DNA of 64,000 nucleotides from Symsagittifera roscoffensis (GCF_963678635.1 NC_087066.1:66785477-66849476); one strand, 5' to 3'; numbered from the stretch's first letter, positions 45,725-59,589 are shown. Notes: a model not told the origin generated them from the letters alone. Program-made: numbers and translations.

Positions 45725-46158
45725 GTGCTGGACGAGTAGGTGGTGGCTTTCAAGAAGATGTGGTTCGACTGGAGGCCCAGCTGCTCCAGAGGGTGGTGCT
45801 AGACGAGGAAGTGGTGGCTTTCAAGAAGACGGTGTTCGAATGGGAGGCCCAGCTGCTCCAGAGCGCGTGCTAGACGAAAAGGCGGTGGCTTTCAAGAAGA
45901 CGGTGTTCGACTGGGAGGTCCAGCTGCTCCAGAAGGCGCTGCTGGACGAGGAGGCGATGGAGTTCAAGAGGACGGTGTTCGGATGGGAGGCCCAGCTGCT
46001 CGAGAGGGTGGTGCTTGACAAAAAGGCGGTGGCTTACAAGAAGACTGTGTTCGTCTGGGAGGGCCCAGCTGCTGCTGCAGAAGGCAGTGCTGTACGAGGA
46101 GGCGGTGGCTTTCAAGAAGACGGTGTTCGACTGAGAATCCCATCTGCTCCATAAGGCG

Positions 46159-47900
46159 GTGCTCGACGAGGATGCGGTGGCTTTCAAGAAGACGGTGTTC
46201 GGATGGGAGGCCCAGCTGCTCGAGAGGGTGGTGCTTGACAAAAAGGCGGGTGGCTTTCAAGAAGACGGTGTTCGACTGGGAGGCCCAGCTGCTCCAGAAG
46301 GCAGTGCTGGACGAAAAGGCGGTGGCTTCCAAGAAGACGGTGTTCGACCGGGAGGCCCAGCTGCTCCAGAAGGCGGTGCTGGACGAGGATGCGGTGGCTT
46401 TCAAGAAGACGGTGTTCGACTGGGAGGCCCAGCTGCTCCAGAAGGCGGTGCGGGTCGAGGAGGTGGTGGATCTCAAGAGGACGGTGTTCGACTGAGATTC
46501 CCAGCTGCCCCAGAAGGCGGTGCTGGACGAGGATGCGTTGGCTTTCAAGAAGACGGTGTTCGACTGGGAGGCCCAGCTGCTCCAGAAGGCGGTGCTGGAC
46601 GAGTAGGTGGTGGCTTTCAAGAAGATGTGGTTCGACTGGGAGGCCCAGCTGCTCCAGAGGGTGGTGCTAGACGAGGAAGTGGTGGCTTTCAAGAAGACGG
46701 TGTTCGACTGGGAGGCCCAGCTGCTCCAGAGCGCGGTGCTAGACGAAAAGGCGGTGGCTTTCAAGAAGACGGTGTTCGACTGGGAGGTCCAGCTGCTCCA
46801 GAAGGCGCTGCTGGACGAGGAGGCGATGGAGTTCAAGAGGACGGTGTTCGGATGGGAGGCCCAGCTGCTCGAGTGGGTGGTGCTTGACAAAAAGGCGGTG
46901 GCTTTCAAGAAGACTGTGTTCGTCCTGGGAGGCCCAGCTGCTGCTGCAGAAGGCAGTGCTGTACGAGGAGGCGGTGGCTTTCAAGAAGACGGTGTTCGAC
47001 TGAGAATCCCATCTGCTCCATAAGGCGGTGCTCGACGAGGATGCGGTGGCTTTCAAGAAGACGGTGTTCGGATGGGAGGCCCAGCTGCTCGAGAGGGTGG
47101 TGCTTGACAAAAAGGCGGTGGCTTTCAAGAAGACTGTGTTCGTCTGGGAGGCCCAGCTGCTGCTGCAGAAGGCAGTGCTGTACAAGGAGGCGGTGGCTTT
47201 CAAGAAGACGGTGTTCGACTGGGACGCCCAGCTGCTCCAGAGGGCGGTGCTAGACAAAAAGGCGGTAGCTTTCAAGAAGACGGTGTTCGACTGGGAGGCT
47301 CAGCTGCTCCAGAAGGCGCTGCTGGACGAGGAGGCGATGGCTTTCAAGAAGACGATGTTCGACTGGGAGGCCCAGCTGCTCCAGAGGGCGGTGCTGGACG
47401 AGGATGCGGTGGCTTTCAAGAAGATGTGGTTCGACTGGAGGCCCAGCTGCTCCAGAGGGTGGTGCTAGACGAGGAAGTGGTGGCTTTCAAGAAGACGGTG
47501 TTCGACTGGGAGGCCCAGCTGCCCCAGAGCGCGGTGCTAGACGAAAAGGCGGTGGCTTTCAAGAAGACGGTGTTCGACTGGGAGGTCCAGCTGCTCCAGA
47601 AGGCGCTGCTGGACGAGGAGGCGATGGAGTTCAAGAGGACGGTGGTCGACTGAGAATCCCAGCTGCTCCGTAAGGCGGTGCTCGACGAGGATGCGGTGGC
47701 TTTCAAGAAGACGGTGTTCGGATGGGAGGCCCAGCTGCTCGAGAGGGTGGTGCTTGACAAAAAGGCGGTGGCTTTCAAGAAGACTGTGTTCGTCTGGGAG
47801 CCCAGCTGCTGCTGCAGAAGGCAGTGCTGTACGAGGAGGCGGTGGCTTTCAAGAAGACGGTGTTCGACTGGGACGCCCAGCTGCTCCAGAGGGCGGTGCT
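46159..47900. repeat. Subfamily B higher-order repeats, 869 and 650 bp
   Basis: A block opening GTGCTCGACGAGGATGCGG occurs at about 46159, 47028 and 47678. Each includes the 75-bp unit with CTGCTGCTGCAG and the GTTCGTCTGGGAGG variant. Offsets of 869 and 650 are explained by 72-bp units plus 75-bp units and small indels. Confidence 0.75.
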
Positions 47901-49739
47901 AGACAAAAAGGCGGTGGCTTTCAAGAAGACGGTGTTCGACTGGGAGGCTCAGCTGCTCCAGAGGGCGATGCAAGACGAAAAGGCGGTGGCTTTCAAAAAG
48001 ACGGTGTTCGGCTGGGAGGCCCAGCTGCTCCAGAAGGCAGTGATGGACGAAAAGGCGTTGGCTTCCAAGAAGACGGTTTTCGACCGGGAGGCCCAGCTGC
48101 TCCAGAAGGCGTTGCTGGACGAGGATGCGGTGGCTTTCAAGAAGACAGTGTTCGACTGGGAGGCCCAGCTGCTCCAGAAGGCGGTGCTGGTCGAGGAGGC
48201 GGTGGAGTTCAAGAGGACGGTGTTAGACTGAGAATCCTAGCTGCTCCAGAAGGCGGTGCTGGACGAGGATGCGGTGGCTTTCAAGAAGACGGTGTTCGAC
48301 TGGGAGGCCCACCTGCTCCAGAGGGCGGTGCTAGATGAAAAGGCGGTGGCTTTCAAGAAGACGATGTTCGTCTGGGAGGCTCAGCTGCTCCAGAGGGCGA
48401 TGCAAGACGAAAAGGCGGTGGCTTTCAAAAAGACGGTGTTCGGCTGGGAGGCCCAGCTGCTCCAGAAGGCAGTGCTGGACGAAAAGGCGGTGGCTTCCAA
48501 GAAGACGGTTTTCGACCGGGAGGCCCAGCTGCTCCAGAAGGCGTTGCTGGACGAGGATGCGGTGGCTCTCAAGAAGACGGTGTTCGACTGGGAGGCCCAG
48601 CTGCTCCAGAAGGCGGTGCTGGTCGAGGAGGCGGTGGAGTTCAAGAGGACGGTGTTAGACTGAGAATCCCAGCTGCTCCAGAAGGCGGTGCTGGACGAGG
48701 ATGCGGTGGCTTTCAAGAAGACGGTGTTCGACTGGGAGGCCCACCTGCTCCAGAGGGCGGTGCTAGATGAAAAGGCGGTGGCTTTCAAGAAGACGATGTT
48801 CGTCTGGGAGGCCCAGCTGCTCCAGAGGCCTATGCTAGACGAAAGGGAGGTGCATTCAAGAAGACGGTGTTCGACTGGGAGGCCCAGCTGCTCCAGAAGG
48901 CGGTTCTGGACGAGGAGGTGGTGGCTTTCAAGAAGATGGTGTTCGACTGGGAGGCCCAGCTGCTCCAGAGAGCGGTGCTGGACGAGGATGCGGTGGCTTT
49001 CAAGAAGACGGTGTTCGACTGGGAGGTCCACCTGCTCCATATGACGGTGCTAGACGAAAAGCCGGTGGCTTTCAAGAAGACGGTGTTCGTCTGGGAGGCC
49101 CAGCTGCTCCAGAGGCCTATGCTAGACGAAAGGGAGGTGCATTCAAGAAGACGGTGTTCGACTGGGAGGCCCAGCTGCTCCAGAAGGCGGTGCTGGACGA
49201 GTAGGTGGTGGTTTTCAAGAAGATGGTGTTCGACTGGGAGGCCCAGCTGCTCCAGAGGGTGGTGCTAGACGAGGAAGTGGTGGCTTTCAAGAAGACTGGG
49301 AGGCCTAGCAGCTCCAGAGGCCTATGCTAGACTAAAGGGAGGTGCCTTCAAGAAGACGGTGTTCGACTAGTAGGCCCAGCTGCTCCAGAGGCCTATGCTA
49401 GACGAAAGAGAGGTGCATTCAAGAAGACGGTGTTGGACTGGGAGGCCCAGCTGCTCCAGAAGGCGGTGCTGGACGAGTAGGTGGTGGCTTTCAAGAAGAT
49501 GGTGTTCGACTGGGAGGCCCAGCCGCTCCAGAGGGTGGTGCTAGACGAGGAAGTGGTGGCTTTCAAGAAGACGGTGTTCGACTGGGAGGCCCAGCTGCTC
49601 CAGAGCGCGGTGCTAGACGAAAAATCGGCGGCTTTCAAAAAGACGGTGTTCGACTGGGAGGCCCAGCTGCTCCAGAAGGCGCTGCTGGACGAGGAGGCGA
49701 TGGAGTTCAAGAGGACGGTGGTCGACTGAGAATCCCAGC

Positions 49740-52626
49740 TGCTCCACAAGGCGGTGCTCGACCAGGATGCGATGGCTTTCAAAAAGACGGTGTTCGTATG
49801 GGAGGCCCAGCTGCTCGAGAGGGTGGTGCTTGACAAAAAGGCGGTGGCTTTCAAAAAGACGGTGTTCGGCTGGGAGGCCCAGCTGCTCCAGAAGGCAGTG
49901 CTGGACGAAAAGACGGTGGCTTCCAAGAAGACGGTGTTCGACCGGGAGGCCCAAATGCTCCAGAAGGCGGTGCTGGTCGAGGAGGCGTTGGAGTTCAAGA
50001 GGACGGTGTTAGACTGAGAATCCCAGCTGCTCCAGAAGGCGGTGCTGGACGAGGATGCGGTGGCTTTCAAGAAGACGGTGTTCGACCGGGAGGCCCACCT
50101 GCTCCAGAGGGTGGTGCTAGATGAAAAGGCGGTGGCTTTCAAGAAGACGATGTTCGTCTGGGAGGCCCAGCTGCTCCAGAGGCCTATGCTAGACGAAAGG
50201 GAGGTGCATTCAAGAAGACGGTGTTCGACTGGGAGGCCCAGCTGCTCCAGAAGGCGCTGCTGGATGAGTAAGTGGTGGTTTTCAAGAAGATGGTTATCGA
50301 CTGGGAGGCCCAGCTGCTCCAGAGGGCGGTGCTAGACGAGGAAGTGGTGGCTTTCAAGGAGACGGTGTTCGACTGGGAGGCCCGGCTGCTCCAGAGCGCG
50401 GTGCTAGACGAAAAGGCTGTGGCTTTCAAGAAGACGGTGTTCGACTGGGAGGCCCAGCTGCTCCAGAGGGCGGTGCTGGACGAGGAGGTGGTGGCTTGCA
50501 AGAAGACGGTGTTCAAATGGGATGCCCAACTGCTCCAGAGGGCGATGCAAGACGAAAAGGCGGTGGCTTTCAAGAAGAAAGTATTCGGCTGGGAGGCCCA
50601 GCTGCTCCAGAAGGCAGTGCTGGACGAAAAGGCGGTTGCTACCAAGAAGACGGTGTTCGACCGGGAGGCCCAGCTGCTCCAGAAGGCGGTGCTGGACGAG
50701 GATGCGGTGGCTTTCAAGAAGACGGTGTTCGAATGGAATGCTCAGCTGCTCCAGGGGGCGGTGCTGGACGAGGAGGCGGTGGCTTTCGCGAAGACGGTGT
50801 TCGACTGGGAGGCCTAGTTGCTCCAGAAGGCGTTGCTGGTCGAGGAGGCGTTGGAGTTCAAGAGGACGGTGTTAGACTGAAAATCCCAGCTGCTCCAGAA
50901 GGCGGTGCTGGACGAGGATGCGGTGGCTTTCAAGAAGACGGTGTTCGACCGGGAGGCCCACCTTCTCCAGAGGGTGGTGCTAGATGAAAAGGCGGTGGCT
51001 TTCAAGAAGACGATGTTCGTCTGGGAGGCCCAGCTGCTCCAGAGGCCTATGCTAGACGAAAGGGAGGTGCATTCAAGAAGACGGTGTTCGACTGGGAGGC
51101 CCAGCTGCTCCAGAAGGCGCTGCTGGATGAGTAGGTGGTGGTTTTCAAGAAGATGGTTATCGACTGGGAGGCCCAGCTGCTCCAGAGGGCGGTGCTAGAC
51201 GAGGAAGTGGTGGCTTTCAAGGAGACGGTGTTCGACTGGGAGGCCCGGCTGCTCCAGAGCGCGGTGCTAGACGAAAAGGCTGTGGCTTTCAAGAAGACGG
51301 TGTTCGACTGGGAGGCCCAGCTGCTCCAGAGGGCGGTGCTGGACGAGGAGGTGGTGGCTTGCAAGAAGACGGTGTTCAAATGGGATGCCCAACTGCTCCA
51401 GAGGGCGATGCAAGACGAAAAGGCGGTGGCTTTCAAGAAGACAGTATTCGGCTGGGAGGACGGTGGTCGACTGAGAATGCCAGCTGTTCAAGAGGACGGT
51501 GGTCGACTGAGAATCCCAGCTGATCCACAAGGCGGTGCTCGACCAGGATGCGGTGGCTTTCAAAAAGACGGTGTTCGTATGGGAGGCCCAGCTGCTCGAG
51601 AGGGTGGTGCTTGACAAAAAGGTGGTGGCTTTCAAAAAGACGGTGTTCGGCTGGGAGGCCCAGCTGCTCCAGAAGGCAGTGCTGGACGAAAAGACGGTGG
51701 CTTCCAAGAAGACGGTGTTCGACCGGGAGGCCCAAATGCTCCAGAAGGCGGTGCTGGTCGAGGAGGCGTTGGAGTTCAAGAGGACGGTGTTAGACTGAGA
51801 ATCCCAGCTGCTCCAGAAGGCGGTGCTGGACGAGGATGCGGTGGCTTTCAAGAAGACGGTGTTCGACCGGGAGGCCCACCTGCTCCAGAGGGTGGTGCTA
51901 GATGAAAAGGCGGTGGCTTTCAAGAAGACGATGTTCGTCTGGGAGGCCCAGCTGCTCCAGAGGCCTATGCTAGACGAAAGGGAGGTGCATTCAAGAAGAC
52001 GGTGTTCGAATGGGAGGCCCAGCTGCTCCAGAAGGCGCTGCTGGATGAGTAAGTGGTGGTTTTCAAGAAGATGGTTATCGACTGGGAGGCCCAGCTGCTC
52101 CAGAGGGCGGTGCTAGACGAGGAAGTGGTGGCTTTCAAGGAGACGGTGTTCGACTGGGAGGCCCGGCTGCTCCAGAGCGCGGTGCTAGACGAAAAGGCTG
52201 TGGCTTTCAAGAAGACGGTGTTCGACTGGGAGGCCCAGCTGCTCCAGAGGGCGGTGCTGGACGAGGAGGTGGTGGCTTGCAAGAAGACGGTGTTCAAATG
52301 AGATGCCCAACTGCTCCAGAGGGCGATGCAAGACGAAAAGGCGGTGGCTTTCAAGAAGACAGTATTCGGCTGGGAGGCCCAGCTGCTCCAGAAGGCAGTG
52401 CTGGACGAAAAGGCGGTGGCTACCAAGAAGACGGTGTTCGACCGGGAGGCCCAGCTGCTCCAGAAGGCGGTGCTGGACGAGGATGCGGTGGCTTTCAAGA
52501 AGACGGTGTTCGACTGGAATGCTCAGCTGCTCCAGGGGGCGGTGCTGGACGAGGAGGCGGTGGCTTTCGCGAAGACGGTGTTCGACTGGGAGGCCTAGTT
52601 GCTCCAGAAGGCGTTGCTGGACTAGA
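49740..52626. repeat. Nested higher-order repeats of 1781 and 863 bp
   Basis: 49740-50845 recurs at 51521-52626 (offset 1781). Inside it, 49975-50580 also recurs at 50838-51443 (offset 863). Markers include GTTCAAATGGGATGCCCAAC, GGAGGTGCATTCAAGAAG and GGTTATCGACTGG. The 863-bp period is twelve units minus one base, because it contains a 71-bp unit. Confidence 0.85.
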
Positions 52627-54488
52627 AGGCTGTGGCTTTCAAGAATACGGTGTTCGTTTGGGAGGCCCAGCTGCTCGAGAGGGTGGTGCTTGACAAAAAG
52701 GCGGTGGCTTTCAAGAAGACTGTGTTCGAATGGGCGGCCCAGCTGCTGCTGCAGAAGGCAGTGCTGTACGAGGAGGCGGTGGCTTCCGAGAAGACGGTGT
52801 TCGACTGGGAGGCCCAGCTGCTCCAGAGGGCGTTGCTAGACGAAAAGGAGGGGGCTTTCAAGAAGACGGTGTTCTACTGGGAGGCCCAGCTGCTCCAGAG
52901 GGCGATGCAAGACGAAAAGGCGGTGGCTTTCAAGAAGACGGTGTTCGACTGGGAGGCCCACCTGCTCCATAGGCCTATGCTAGACGAAAGGGAGGTGCCT
53001 TCAAGAAGACGGTGTTCGAGTGGGAGGTCCAGCTGCTCCAGAGGGCGGTGCTAGACGAAAAGGCTGTGGCTTTCAAAAAGACGGTGTTCGACTGGGAGGC
53101 CCAGCTGCTCCAGAGGGCGGTGCTGGACGAGGAGGTTGTGGCTTTCAAGAAGACGGTGTTCGACTGGGAGGCCCAGCTGCTCGAGAGGGTGGTGCTTGAC
53201 AAAAAGGCGGTGGCTTTCAAGAAGACTGTGTTCGACTGGGCGGCCCAGCTGCTGCTGCAGAAGGCAGTGCTGTACGAGGAGGCGGTGGCTTTCAAGAATA
53301 CGGTGTTCGTTTGGGAGGCCCAGCTGCTCGAGAGGGTGGTGCTTGACAAAAAGGCGGTGGCTTTCAAGAAGACTGTGTTCGAATGGGCGGCCCAGCTGCT
53401 GCTGCAGAAGGCAGTGCTGTACGAGGAGGCGGTGGCTTCCAAGAAGACGGTGTTCGACTGGGAGGCCCAGCTGCTCCAGAGGGCGTTGCTAGACGAAAAG
53501 GAGGGGGCTTTCAAGAAGACGGTGTTCTACTGGGAGGCCCAGCTGCTCCAGAGGGCGATGCAAGACGAAAAGGCGGTGGCTTTCAAGAAGACGGTGTTCT
53601 ACTGGGAGGCCCAGCTGCTCCAGAGGGCGGTGCTGGACGAGGAGGTGGTGGCTTGCAAGAAGACGGTGTTCAAATGAGATGCCCAACTGCTCCAGAGGGC
53701 GATGCAAGACGAAAAGGCGGTGGCTTTCAAGAAGACAGTATTCGGCTGGGAGGCCCAGCTGCTCCAGAAGGCAGTGCTGGACGAAAAGGCGGTGGCTACC
53801 AAGAAGACGGTGTTCGACCGGGAGGCCCAGCTGCTCCAGAAGGCGGTGCTGGACGAGGATGCGGTGGCTTTCAAGAAGACGGTGTTCGACTGGAATGCTC
53901 AGCTGCTCCAGGGGGCGGTGCTGGACGAGGACGCGGTGGCTTTCGCGAAGACGGTGTTCGACTGGGAGGCCTAGTTGCTCCAGAAGGCGTTGCTGGACTA
54001 GAAGGCTGTGGCTTTCAAGAATACGGTGTTCGTTTGGGAGGCCCAGCTGCTCGAGAGGGTGGTGCTTGACAAAAAGGCGGTGGCTTTCAAGAAGACTGTG
54101 TTCGAATGGGCGGCCCAGCTGCTGCTGCAGAAGGCAGTGCTGTACGAGGAGGCGGTGGCTTCCAAGAAGACGGTGTTCGACTGGGAGGCCCAGCTGCTCC
54201 AGAGGGCGTTGCTAGACGAAAAGGAGGGAGCTTTCAAGAAGACGGTGTTCTACTGGGAGGCCCAGCTGCTCCAGAGGGCGATGCAAGACGAAAAGGCGGT
54301 GGCTTTCAAGAAGACGGTGTTCGACTGGGAGGCCCACCTGCTCCATAGGCCTATGCTAGACGAAAGGGAGGTGCCTTCAAGAAGACGGTGTTCGAGTGGG
54401 AGGTCCAGCTGCTCCAGAGGGCGGTGCTAGACGAAAAGGCTGTGGCTTTCAAAAAGACGGTGTTCGACTGGGAGGCCCAGCTGCTCCA
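52234..54488. repeat. 1376-bp higher-order repeat, two copies
   Basis: 52234-53112 recurs at 53610-54488. The shared variants GTTCAAATGAGATGCCC (with a TGA), GGCTTTCGCGAAGACGG and TTGCTGGACTAGAAGGC are seen only here. In 53110-53610 the block carrying the 75-bp unit is repeated once more. Confidence 0.85.
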
Positions 54489-55200
54489 GAAGGCGTTGCT
54501 GGACTAGAAGGCTGTGGCTTTCAAGAATACGGTGTTCGTTTGGGAGGCCCAGCTGCTCCAGAGGGCGTTGCTAGACGAAAAGGAGGGGGCTTTCAAGAAG
54601 ACGGTGTTCTACTGGGAGGCCCAGCTGCTCCAGAGGGCGATGCAAGACGAAAAGGCGGTGGCTTTCAAGAAGACGGTGTTCGACTGGGAGGCCCACCTGC
54701 TCCATAGGCCTATGCTAGACGAAAGGGAGGTGCCTTCAAGAAGACGGTGTTCGAGTGGGAGGTCCAGCTGCTCCAGAGGGCGGTGCTAGACGAAAAGGCT
54801 GTGGCTTTCAAAAAGACGGTGTTCGACTGGGAGGCCCAGCTGCTCAATTAGGCGGTGCTGGACGAGGAGGCGGTGGCTTCCAAGAAGACGGTGTTCGACT
54901 GGGAGGCCCAGCTGCTCCAGAGGGCGTTGCTAGACGAAAAGGAGGGGGCTTTCAAGAAGACGGTGTTCTACTGGGAGGCCCAGCTGCTCCAGAGGGCGAT
55001 GCAAGACGAAAAGGCGGTGGCTTTCAAGAAGACGGTGTTCGACTGGGAGGCCCACCTGCTCCATAGGCCTATGCTAGACGAAAGGGAGGTGCCTTCAAGA
55101 AGACGGTGTTCGAGTGGGAGGTCCAGCTGCTCCAGAGGGCGGTGCTAGACGAAAAGGCTGTGGTTTTCAAAAAGACGGTGTTCGACTGGGAGGCCCAGCT
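54130..55200. repeat. About 359-bp repeat, three copies
   Basis: The series GGAGGGGGCTTTCAAG, GTTCTACTGGGAGG, CCTGCTCCATAGGCC and TTCGAGTGGGAGG appears three times at 359-bp spacing (five units minus one base). Confidence 0.85.
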
Positions 55201-57486
55201 GCCCCAGAGGGCGGTGCTGGACGAGGAGGTTGTGGCTTTCAAGAAGACGGTGTTCGACTGGGAGGCCCAGCTGCTCGAGAGGGTGGTGCTTGACAAAAAG
55301 GCGGTGGCTTTCAAGAAGACTGTGTTCGACTGGGCGGCCCAGCTGCTGCTGCAGAAGGCAGTGCTGTACGAGGAGGCGGTGGCTTTCAAGAATACGGTGT
55401 TCGACTGGGAGGCCCAGCTGCTCAAGAGGGCGGTGCTAGACGAAAAGGAGGTGGCTTTCAAGAAGACGGTGTTCGACTGGGAGGCCCAGCTGCTTCAGAG
55501 GGCGATGCAGGACGAAAAGGCGGTGGCTTTCAAGAAGACGGTGTTCGACTGGGAGGCCCACCTGCTCCAGAGGCCTATGCTAGACGAAAGGGAGGTGCCT
55601 TCAAGAAGACGATGTTCGACTGGGAGGCCCAGCTGCTCCAGAAGTCGGTGCTGGTCGAGGAGTCGGTGGAGTTCAAGAGGACGGTGTTCGACTGAGAATC
55701 CCAGCTGCTCCAGAAGGCGGTGCTGGACGAGGATGCGGTGGCTTTCAAGAAGACGGTGTTCGACTGGGAGGCCCACCTGCTCCAGAAAGCGGTGCTAGAC
55801 GAAAAGGCAGTGGCTATCAAGAAGTCGGTGTTCGACTGGGAGGCCCAGCTGCTCCAGAGGCCTATGCTAGACGAAAGGGAGGTACCTTCAAGAAGACGGT
55901 GTTCGACTGTTAGGGCCAACTGCTCCAGAAGGCAATGCTGGACGAGGAGGTGGTGGCTTTCAAGAAAACGGTGTTCGACTGGAAGGCCCAGCTGCTGCTG
56001 CAGAAGGCAGTGCTGTACGAGGAGGCGGTGGCTTTCAAGAAGACGGTGTTCGACTGGGAGGCCCAGCTGCTCCAGAGGGCGGTGCTAGACGAAAAGGTGG
56101 TGGCGTTCAAGAAGACGGTGTTCGACTGGAAGGCCCAGCTGCTGCTGCAGAAGGAAGTGCAGTACGAGGAGGCGGTGGCTTTCAAGAAGAAGGTGTTCGA
56201 CTGGGAGGCCCAGCTGCTCCAGAAGGCGGTGCTGGACGAGGATGCGGTGGCTTTCAAGAAGAAGGTGTTCGACTGGGAGGCCCACCTGCTCCAGAAAGCG
56301 GTGCTAGACGAAAAGGCAGTGGCTATCAAGAAGACGGTGTTCGACTGGGAGGCCCAGCTGCTCCAGAAGGTGGTACTGGACGAGGGTGTGGTGGCTTTCA
56401 AGAAGACGATGTTCGAGTGGGAGACCCAGCTGCTCCAGAAGTCGGTGCTGGTCGAGGAGGTGGTGGAGTTAAAGAGGACGGTGTTCGACTGAGAATCCCA
56501 GCTGCTCCAGAAGGCGGTGCTGGACGAGGATGCGGTGGCTTTCAAGAAGACGGTGTTCGACTGGGAGGCCCACATGCTTCAGAAAGCGGTGCTAGACGAA
56601 AAGGCAGTGGCTATCAAGAAGTCGGTGTTCGACTGGGAGGCCCAGCAGCTCCAGAGGCCTATGCTAGACGAAAGGGAGGTACCTTCAAGAAGACGGTGTT
56701 CCACTGGGAGGCCCAGCTGCTCCAGAAGGCGGTGCTGGACGAGGAGGTGGTGGCTTTCAAGAAGATGGTGTTCGACTGGGAGGCCCAGCTGCTCCATAGT
56801 GTGATGCTAGACGAGGAGGTGGTGGCTTTCAAGAAGACGGTGTTCGACTGGGAGGCCCAGCTTCTCCAGAGACCTATGCTAGACGAAAAGGAGGTGCCTT
56901 CAAGAAGACGGTGTTCGACTGGGAGGCCCACCTGCTCCAGAAAGCGGTGCTAGACGAAAAGGCGGTGGCTATCAAGAAGACGGTGTTCGACTGGGAGGCC
57001 CAGCTGCTCCAGAGGCCTATGCTAGACGAAAGGGAGGTACATTCAAGAAGACGGTGTTCGACTGGGAGGCCCAGCTGCTCCAAAAGGCTGTGCTGGACGA
57101 GGAGGTGGTGGCTTTCAAGAAGATGGCGGTCGACTGGGCGGCCCAGCTGCTGCTGCAGAAGGCAGTGCTGTACGAGGAGGCGGTGGCTTTCAAGAAGACG
57201 GTGTTCGACTGGGAGGCCCAGCTGCTCCAGAGGGCGGTGCTAGACAAAAAGGAGGTGGCTTTCAAGAAGACGGTGTTCGACTGGGAGGCCCAGCTGCTCC
57301 AGAGGGCGATGCAAGACGAAAAGGCGGTGGCTTTCAAGAAGACGGTGTTAAACTGGGAGGCCCTCCTGCTCCAGAGGCCTATGCTAGACGAAAGGGAGGT
57401 GCCTTCAAGAAGACGATGTTCGACTGGGAGGCCCAGCTGCTCCAGAGGCCTATGCTAGACGAAAGGGAGGTACCTTCAAGAAGACG

Positions 57487-59100
57487 GTGTTCCACTGGGA
57501 GGCCCAGCTGCTCCAGAAAGCGGTGTTGGACGAGGAGGTGGTGGCTTTCAAGAAGATGGTGTTCGACTGGGAGGCCCAGCTTCTCCATATGGTGATGCTA
57601 GACGAGGAGGTGGTGGTTTTCAAGAAGACGATATTCGATTGGGAGGCCCAGCTTCTCCAGAGACCTATGCTAGACGAAAGGGAGGTGCCTTCAAGAAGAC
57701 GGTGTTCGACTGGGAGGCCCACCTGCTCCAGAAAGCGGTGCTAGACAAAAAGGCGGTGGCTATCAAGAAGACGGTGTTCGACTGGGAGGCCCAGCTGCTC
57801 CAGAGGACTATGCTAGACGAACGGGAGGTACCTTCAAGAAGACGGTGTTCCACTGGGAGGCCCAGCTGCTCCAGAAGGCGGTGCTGGACGAGGAGGTGGT
57901 GGCTTTCAAGAAGATGATGTTCGACTGGGAGGCCCAGCTTCTCCATATGGTGATGCTAGACGAGGAGGTGGTGGTTTTCAAGAAGACGATATTCGATTGG
58001 GAGGCCCAGCTTCTCCAGAGACCTATGCTAGACGAAAGGGAGGTGCCTTCAAGAAGACGGTGTTCGACTGGGAGGCCCACCTGCTCCAGAAAGCGGTGCT
58101 AGACAAAAAGGCGGTGGCTATCAAGAAGACGGTGTTCGACTGGGAGGCCCAGCCGCTCCAGCAGGCGGTGCTGGACGAGGAGGCAGTGGCTTTCAAGAAG
58201 ACGGTGTTCGACTGGGAGGCCCACATGCTCCAGAAAGCGGTGCTAGACGAAAAGGCAGTGGCTATCAAGAAGACGGTGTTCGACTGGGAGGCCCAGCTGC
58301 TCCAGAGGACTATGCTAGACGAACGGGAGGTACCTTCAAGAAGACGGTGTTCCACTGGGAGGCCCAGCTGCTCCAGAAGGCGGTGCTGGACGAGGAGGTG
58401 GTGGCTTTCAAGAAGATGGTGTTCGACTGGGAGGCCCAGCTTCTCCATATGGTGATGCTAGACGAGGAGGTGGTGGTTTTCAAGAAGACGATATTCGATT
58501 GGGAGGCCCAGCTTCTCCAGAGACCTATGCTAGACGAAAGGGAGGTGCCTTCAAGAAGACGGTGTTCGACTGGGAGGCCCACCTGCTCCAGAAAGCGGTG
58601 CTAGACAAAAAGGCGGTGGCTATCAAGAAGACGGTGTTCGACTGGGAGGCCCAGCCGCTCCAGCAGGCGGTGCTGGACGAGGAGGCAGTGGCTTTCAAGA
58701 AGACGGTGTTCGGCTGGGAGGCCCAGCTGCTCCAGAAGGCAGTGCTGGACGAAAAGGCGGTGGCTTCCAAGAATACGGTCTTCGACCGGGAGGCCCAGCT
58801 GCTCCAGAAGGCGGTACTGGACGAGGGTGCGGTGGCTTTCAAGAATACGATGTTCGACTGGGAGGCCTAGCTGCTCCAGAAGTCGGTGCTGGTCGAGGAG
58901 GCGGTGGAGTTCAAGAGGACGGTGTTCGACTGAGAATCCCAGCTGCTCCAGAAGGCGGTGCTGGACGAGGATGCGGTGGCTTTCAAGAAGACGGTGTTCG
59001 ACTGGGAGGCCCACATGCTCCAGAAAGCGGTGCTAGACGAAAAGGCAGTGGCTATCAAGAAGACGGTGTTCGACTGGGAGGCCCAGCTGCTCCAGAGGAC
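57487..59100. repeat. 358- and 502-bp higher-order repeats
   Basis: Blocks starting at 57487, 57845 and 58347 share TTCTCCATATGGTGATGC and ATATTCGATTGGGAGG. The third interval is longer by two inserted units (144 bp). A further diverged copy begins near 59149. Confidence 0.85.
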
Positions 59101-59589
59101 TATGCTAGACGAACGGGAGGTACCTTCAAGAAGACGGTGTTCCACTGGGAGGCCCAGCTGCTCCAGAAGGCGGTGCTGGACGAGGAGGTGGTGGCGTTCA
59201 AGAAGATGGTGTTCGACTAGGAGGCCCAGCTGCTCCATATGGTGATGCTAGACGAGGAGGTGGTGGTTTTCAAGAAGACGGTGTTCGATTGGGAGGCCCA
59301 GCTTCTCCAGAGACCTATGCTAGACGAAAGGGAGGTGCCTTCAAGAAGACGGTGTTCGACTGGGAGGCCCACCTGCTCCAGAAAGCGGTGCTAGACGAAA
59401 ATGCGGTGGCTATCAAGAAGACTGTGTTCGACTGGGAGGCCCAGCTGCTCCAGAGGCCTATGCTAGACGAAAGGGAGGTACCTTCAAGAAGACGGTGTTC
59501 GACTGGGAGGCCCAGCTGCTCCAAAAGGCTGTGCTGGACGAGGAGGTGTTGGCTTTCAAGAAGATGGTGTTCGACTGGTAGGCCCAGCT

